This document shows positions 32,932-36,063 of a DNA stretch of 36,063 nucleotides, one piece after another; position 1 is the stretch's first letter; each line of letters starts with the position of its first letter. This stretch comes from Limnohabitans sp. (lineage in GTDB: Bacteria > Pseudomonadota > Gammaproteobacteria > Burkholderiales > Burkholderiaceae_C), in the NCBI GenBank assembly GCA_018883455.1, contig VEQC01000005.1:1-36063 (forward strand). The letters run 5' to 3'. The notes under the pieces were generated by a model. The model worked only from the letters and a program-made list of their open reading frames with translations. It was not told where the DNA came from and made no database searches. Made by a program: the position numbers and the translations under genes.

Positions 32932-33660
32932 TCACCACGTTTCCATCCAGGGACGGAGTTCCGATTCATGCGTCCACGCATGGCGCGGCTGCTGGTGCAG
33001 TTGCCAATAATGTTCGGCGATGCTCGCAGGATCGACGATGCCGTCCTGCGCCTTGGTGGCGTAGCGTTCTGGAAATTGTTGACGGATAAATTCGGTATCG
33101 ATGGCGCCATCAATAATGGTGTGCGCGACGTGAATGCCCTTGGGCCAGAGCTCGCGCGCCATGCTCTGCGCCAAGGCCCGCAAAGCGTGCTTGGCACTGG
33201 CAAAAGCCGCGAACCCCTCGCGTCCGCGCAAGCTCGCGGTGGCGCCCGTGAAAATGATGGTGCCACGCTGACGGGGGAGCATGACCTTGGCCACTTCGCG
33301 ACCCATCAAAAAGCCGCCAAAGCAGGCCATCTCCCACACCTTTTGGTACACCCGCGCCGTGGTCTCGGTGATGCCAAAGCGCACATTGCCGCCCACATTG
33401 AACACGGCCACCTCGATGGGGGCGATCTCCCGCTCGATGCGCTCGACTAATGCGACCATCTCCGCCTCTTGGCGGGCATCGCTGCCAAAGCCATGCGCCT
33501 GCCCCCCGGCAGCGCGAATGTCGGCCACCAAGGGCGCGAGTTTGTCGGCCGAGCGCCGCGTGACGCAGGCGATATAGCCCTCACGGGCAAAGCGCTTGGC
33601 AATGGCGCCGCCGGTGGCGTCGCCCGCACCCACCACCAAAATGGCTTTGTTCGAACCCAT
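32932..33660 (-). CDS. SDR-family protein with Tyr-to-Phe active site
   Basis: The start is ATG 33660 ('MGSNKAILVVGAGDATGGAIAKRFA'), with GGGAGG about eight bases before it. The GTG at 33678 has no ribosome site. 242 aa. The nucleotide-binding turn is 'VGAGDATGGAIA' and the usual NNAG is 'FNVGGN'. The active-site Tyr is replaced by Phe: 'GREGFAAFASAKHALRAL' gives F153-x3-K157, and the Ser position is also altered ('FTGATAS'). This divergent SDR subfamily is common in proteobacteria but its chemistry is unclear to me. It is the first gene of a two-gene unit with the isomerase-like gene (21-nt gap). The 166 nt upstream (33661-33826) contain a small TGAGC-TTG-GCTCA palindrome at about 33691 and no gene. 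Confidence 0.88.
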   Translation of the reverse strand: MGSNKAILVVGAGDATGGAIAKRFAREGYIACVTRRSADKLAPLVADIRAAGGQAHGFGSDARQEAEMVALVERIEREIAPIEVAVFNVGGNVRFGITETTARVYQKVWEMACFGGFLMGREVAKVMLPRQRGTIIFTGATASLRGREGFAAFASAKHALRALAQSMARELWPKGIHVAHTIIDGAIDTEFIRQQFPERYATKAQDGIVDPASIAEHYWQLHQQPRHAWTHESELRPWMETW

Positions 33661-33826
33661 GGTTTCTGCCTCCCGCACGGTTGCCAGGCTGAGCTTGGCT
33701 CAATTCCTCTTGGTATGGATTAAACCCGAATTTCCAAAAAGCCACAGCCGCCCACCGCAGCCGCCGGCCCAAGACCGCGCCAGGGTTCATTTCGGCTCGC
33801 CTACCCCGCATCCCCCACCTCGCCCA

Positions 33827-34450
33827 TTAATGCGAGTGGGAGGGCGCGGGCGTATGGTGGTGTGGGTGTGAGGCGGGCGCTTTCGCGGCCGGCACGGCCG
33901 GCTTGGCAGGCTCACTGGCGTGGGCCTCATGGCCAGCGGGTGGCGTGATCATGAGGAGTGCCGCCGGCGCTTTGAGGCCTCGGGTGGAGGTTCCCGTCGC
34001 GGGCACCTCCGACCAATCGGTTTGCCCGCCCTCGCACATCTGCAACACCCGCAGCCAGACCGCGCCGGCTTCTTGCGGCAGACGCACCAGAAACGCAAAC
34101 TCGTCAAAGGCGTCGTCAGCCAGTGCCGAAGTCTGGTTCTGGGCCATCCATTGCAGTTGCACCACATCTTCCGTGATGAGCTTGCCGTGGCTGGTGTAGG
34201 GCTGGGCGAGCTTTGCCTTTTGCGTCGTGAGCGTCCAACCCGTTTTGGGCTGGGGCTTCGCCCCCTGAAAACCCGGCGGTAGCGTGACCGCAAGACCCGT
34301 TGTGGCGGCGCCATTGCAACCATGACCCACCCGCAGCGTGGCCTTGTAATAGGTCCCCGCGGGTGCTTTGGGTTCGGCGAGCACGATGTGCGCCAGACTC
34401 GATTGGGCAAGGCCTCCGAGTGTGATGAGCACGATGAATAGTGGTCTCAT
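33827..34450 (-). CDS. DUF1775/YcnI-family copper-binding protein with His-rich tail
   Basis: 207 aa starting at ATG 34450 with GGAG five bases before it. The signal peptide 'MRPLFIVLITLGGLAQSSLA' is followed at once by 'HIVLAEPKAPAGTYYKATLRVGHGCNGAATTGL'. Cleavage after SLA would leave His as residue 1. DUF1775/YcnI domains bind Cu(II) through that N-terminal His amine and a nearby Trp. The domain continues with 'VTLPPGFQGAKPQPKTGW' and 'FLVRLPQEAGAVWLRVLQMCEGGQTDW'. The C-terminus is Ala/Pro-rich and ends in a His cluster 'SHPHHHTPAPSHSH', an extra metal-binding tail. It should be periplasmic or lipid-free secreted. It follows the TonB-dependent receptor by 23 nt, so the pair probably acts in copper or related metal handling. 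Confidence 0.9.
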   Translation of the reverse strand: MRPLFIVLITLGGLAQSSLAHIVLAEPKAPAGTYYKATLRVGHGCNGAATTGLAVTLPPGFQGAKPQPKTGWTLTTQKAKLAQPYTSHGKLITEDVVQLQWMAQNQTSALADDAFDEFAFLVRLPQEAGAVWLRVLQMCEGGQTDWSEVPATGTSTRGLKAPAALLMITPPAGHEAHASEPAKPAVPAAKAPASHPHHHTPAPSHSH

Positions 34451-34473
34451 GGGTACTCCGTGGAAAAGTTGAA

Positions 34474-36063
34474 TCAGTCCAATTTCGCTTCTACGCCTAG
34501 GTACAGCGCGCGGCCTTCACCGGGGTAGTAGTACGCACCGAGTGGTGCTGTGGCGTAACTGGCCGCGATATTTGTGGTGGCGGCGTATTTCTGACGGGTG
34601 AGGTTGCGCGCATCGGCAAACCACGACCACTTCTGGTTTATCGCCTGCCCTGCTTTCAAGCCCAACACCGCATAAGCCTCGTTGTAGAGGGTGTTGGCGT
34701 TGTCCATGGGGGCTTTGCGGGGAACCCACTCGAACTTGGGCCCCACATACGTGGAGGGCGCGCCATGAACCTCCTGACCAAAGCGATACAGCCATTCTCC
34801 GCGCAGGATCAGGGGCGGGAATCCCGGTAAAGCGTTATTCCCGTAGTAAGCGCTGTTGACGAAGCGGAAATCACTGTAGAGCAAAGCCACTCGGGTGTCG
34901 AAGTGCCGGTCGTAGCGGTGGTGCAAGCCCAACTCCAAACCTTGGTGCAGGGTCTTGGGCACATTCGTGGTCGTGGGCGTGGTGCATCCCGCCACCACAC
35001 ATGCGGATACAAAGGCATTGGCGAGTTGGGCTCGGTAGTAGGTGGCATCCCACGCCAGCACATGCTTGCCCCCTTTGCCCTCGCCACGGGTTCCAAACTC
35101 TAGTGTGGTGCCGGTCTGGGCAAGATTGGCTTGGGTGGCGGTTCCGGCCAAGCCGAAAACGGGCGCTTCAAACTGGCGACTCAGACTGGCAAACCATTGG
35201 CTTGTTTCGCTCGCCTCATGGGTCACGCCCAGGCGCGGGCTCCACTGCTCAAACCGGTGGTCGTAGTTGTTGGGCGAGGAAAGAACGTCGACCACTTTGC
35301 GGCGCGCGCGGTCGTACTGAAGGGCAGCCGTCCACACGGTGTGCGCAGAGGCTCGGTATTTGTGTTCCCCGAAAAAGCGCTCATTTGTCGATTGCTGGTC
35401 GTATTGAGAAAACGCCGGGCCAATTGCCGCACCTTGGTGATTGCTGGGCTTGCTCGACCCCAAGGTCGAGCCCGAGTTGGGCAGATAGGCCAGGCTGATT
35501 TGGTGCCGATCCCCGAAGTAAGTGGCTTTGAGGTGCCCACCCTGCGTGCGAGCGCTTTGCTCAACGATGTTGTCGATCGGATGCCACAGACGGGAATGCA
35601 TGGCATAGAGCGCCAATTCGTACACCATAGGACCTTGGCTAAACGTGGTTTTGTTGGCCAGGCGCTGCGTCTCGACATCGCGACGGCGGTTCGCGGGCTC
35701 ACGAAACGGATAGAGGTTGTTGTAAGCGCCCGGACCTCTCGCGCTGCTGGCCATGGCGGGGTTTTGTCTGAGCTCGGCCAGCGTCAAATAACCCGGCAGC
35801 TGACTCAAGCTGCGCACAGCTGCGCCATAAAAACGGGATTCCCAATCGCGACTGAGCTTGACCCCCACATTGGCGATGAGCTTTTGATTGGCCATGGCCG
35901 CATGGTCGCGAAAGCCGTCCTGCTCGGTGAGCGAAGTCGCCACATAGTGATCCCACACCGGACCTGACCCCGAAGGCGATACCCCCGCATGGCTGGCAAA
36001 GGCTTTGTGGTAGCCAAAACTGCCCACTTCAGCGCGGGCAACACCGCCCGTCTGGGTATACCC
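34474..36063 (-). CDS. TonB-dependent outer-membrane receptor, C-terminal barrel (partial)
   Basis: The frame stays open to the window edge (the last bases read '...GYTQTGGVARAEVGSFGYHKAF' in this frame), so the GTG at 36027 is internal and the gene is 5'-truncated by the window. About 529 residues are visible, all in the alternating pattern of a beta-barrel: 'YHKAFASHAG', 'GVKLSRDWESRFYGAAVRSLSQLPGYLTLAEL', 'RVALLYSDFRFVN', 'WFADARNLTRQKYAATTNIAASY' and the closing strand 'EGRALYLGVEAKLD'. The plug domain and TonB box are outside. Its downstream partner is a DUF1775 copper-binding protein, so uptake of a copper or other metal complex is the best guess; siderophores or other ligands cannot be excluded. 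Confidence 0.9.
   Translation of the reverse strand, partial: GYTQTGGVARAEVGSFGYHKAFASHAGVSPSGSGPVWDHYVATSLTEQDGFRDHAAMANQKLIANVGVKLSRDWESRFYGAAVRSLSQLPGYLTLAELRQNPAMASSARGPGAYNNLYPFREPANRRRDVETQRLANKTTFSQGPMVYELALYAMHSRLWHPIDNIVEQSARTQGGHLKATYFGDRHQISLAYLPNSGSTLGSSKPSNHQGAAIGPAFSQYDQQSTNERFFGEHKYRASAHTVWTAALQYDRARRKVVDVLSSPNNYDHRFEQWSPRLGVTHEASETSQWFASLSRQFEAPVFGLAGTATQANLAQTGTTLEFGTRGEGKGGKHVLAWDATYYRAQLANAFVSACVVAGCTTPTTTNVPKTLHQGLELGLHHRYDRHFDTRVALLYSDFRFVNSAYYGNNALPGFPPLILRGEWLYRFGQEVHGAPSTYVGPKFEWVPRKAPMDNANTLYNEAYAVLGLKAGQAINQKWSWFADARNLTRQKYAATTNIAASYATAPLGAYYYPGEGRALYLGVEAKLD

Overview
The window is GC-rich, tightly packed bacterial DNA. Gene content and protein style (leuCDB, Bug/TctC-type solute receptors, DUF1775, many SDRs and an IclR-controlled aromatic cluster) suggest a betaproteobacterium of the Burkholderiales, probably Comamonadaceae-like. 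That assignment is inferred from family resemblance; no rRNA or tRNA gene is present. No CRISPR array, insertion sequence, phage gene or attachment site was seen.

Layout. (1) 1-6714: the 3' end of a TonB-type protein, a two-component system (kinase and regulator overlapping by 4 nt), and divergently a CzcB/CzcA-type heavy-metal RND efflux pair. (2) 6743-9904: leuC-leuD-leuB, starting only 28 nt after the pump gene. (3) 9953-14836, minus strand: an EamA transporter behind a 2-keto-3-deoxygluconate kinase, a YhgE/Pip-type membrane protein and an RhtA-like exporter. (4) 15108-30105: a catabolic island of 16 genes in two convergent operons whose stop codons lie 19 nt apart. The plus operon encodes an extradiol (VOC) dioxygenase, a small HTH-like protein and a Rieske oxygenase. 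The 13-gene minus operon encodes an ABC importer, SDR, cupin, alpha/beta hydrolase, IclR regulator, TPP enzyme, aspartate-dehydrogenase-like protein, aldehyde dehydrogenase, Bug receptor, a second SDR and a NicC/salicylate-hydroxylase-like FAD monooxygenase. (5) 30351-36063: a secreted caspase-like protein, an HCCA-isomerase-like DsbA-fold protein with an SDR, and a DUF1775 protein behind a TonB-dependent receptor that runs off the window.

The most notable signal is a 25-bp element found at both outer ends of the island: GAAACA-n-TGTTTC-ACTATA-GAAACA at 14977 and GAAACA-n-TGATTC-ACTTAA-GAATCA at 30134. The two copies agree at 20 of 25 positions, and the differences inside the inverted repeat are paired so that symmetry is kept. 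Each copy sits upstream of one of the two converging operons. The obvious candidate ligand is the IclR regulator encoded inside the minus operon. I infer that the island is one regulon for an aromatic or heteroaromatic acid. Import is by the ABC system and/or the Bug receptor, activation by the FAD and Rieske oxygenases, ring opening by the VOC dioxygenase or the cupin, and processing by the hydrolase, ALDH, TPP enzyme and SDRs. I could not match this exact gene set to a characterised pathway, and the substrate is unknown.
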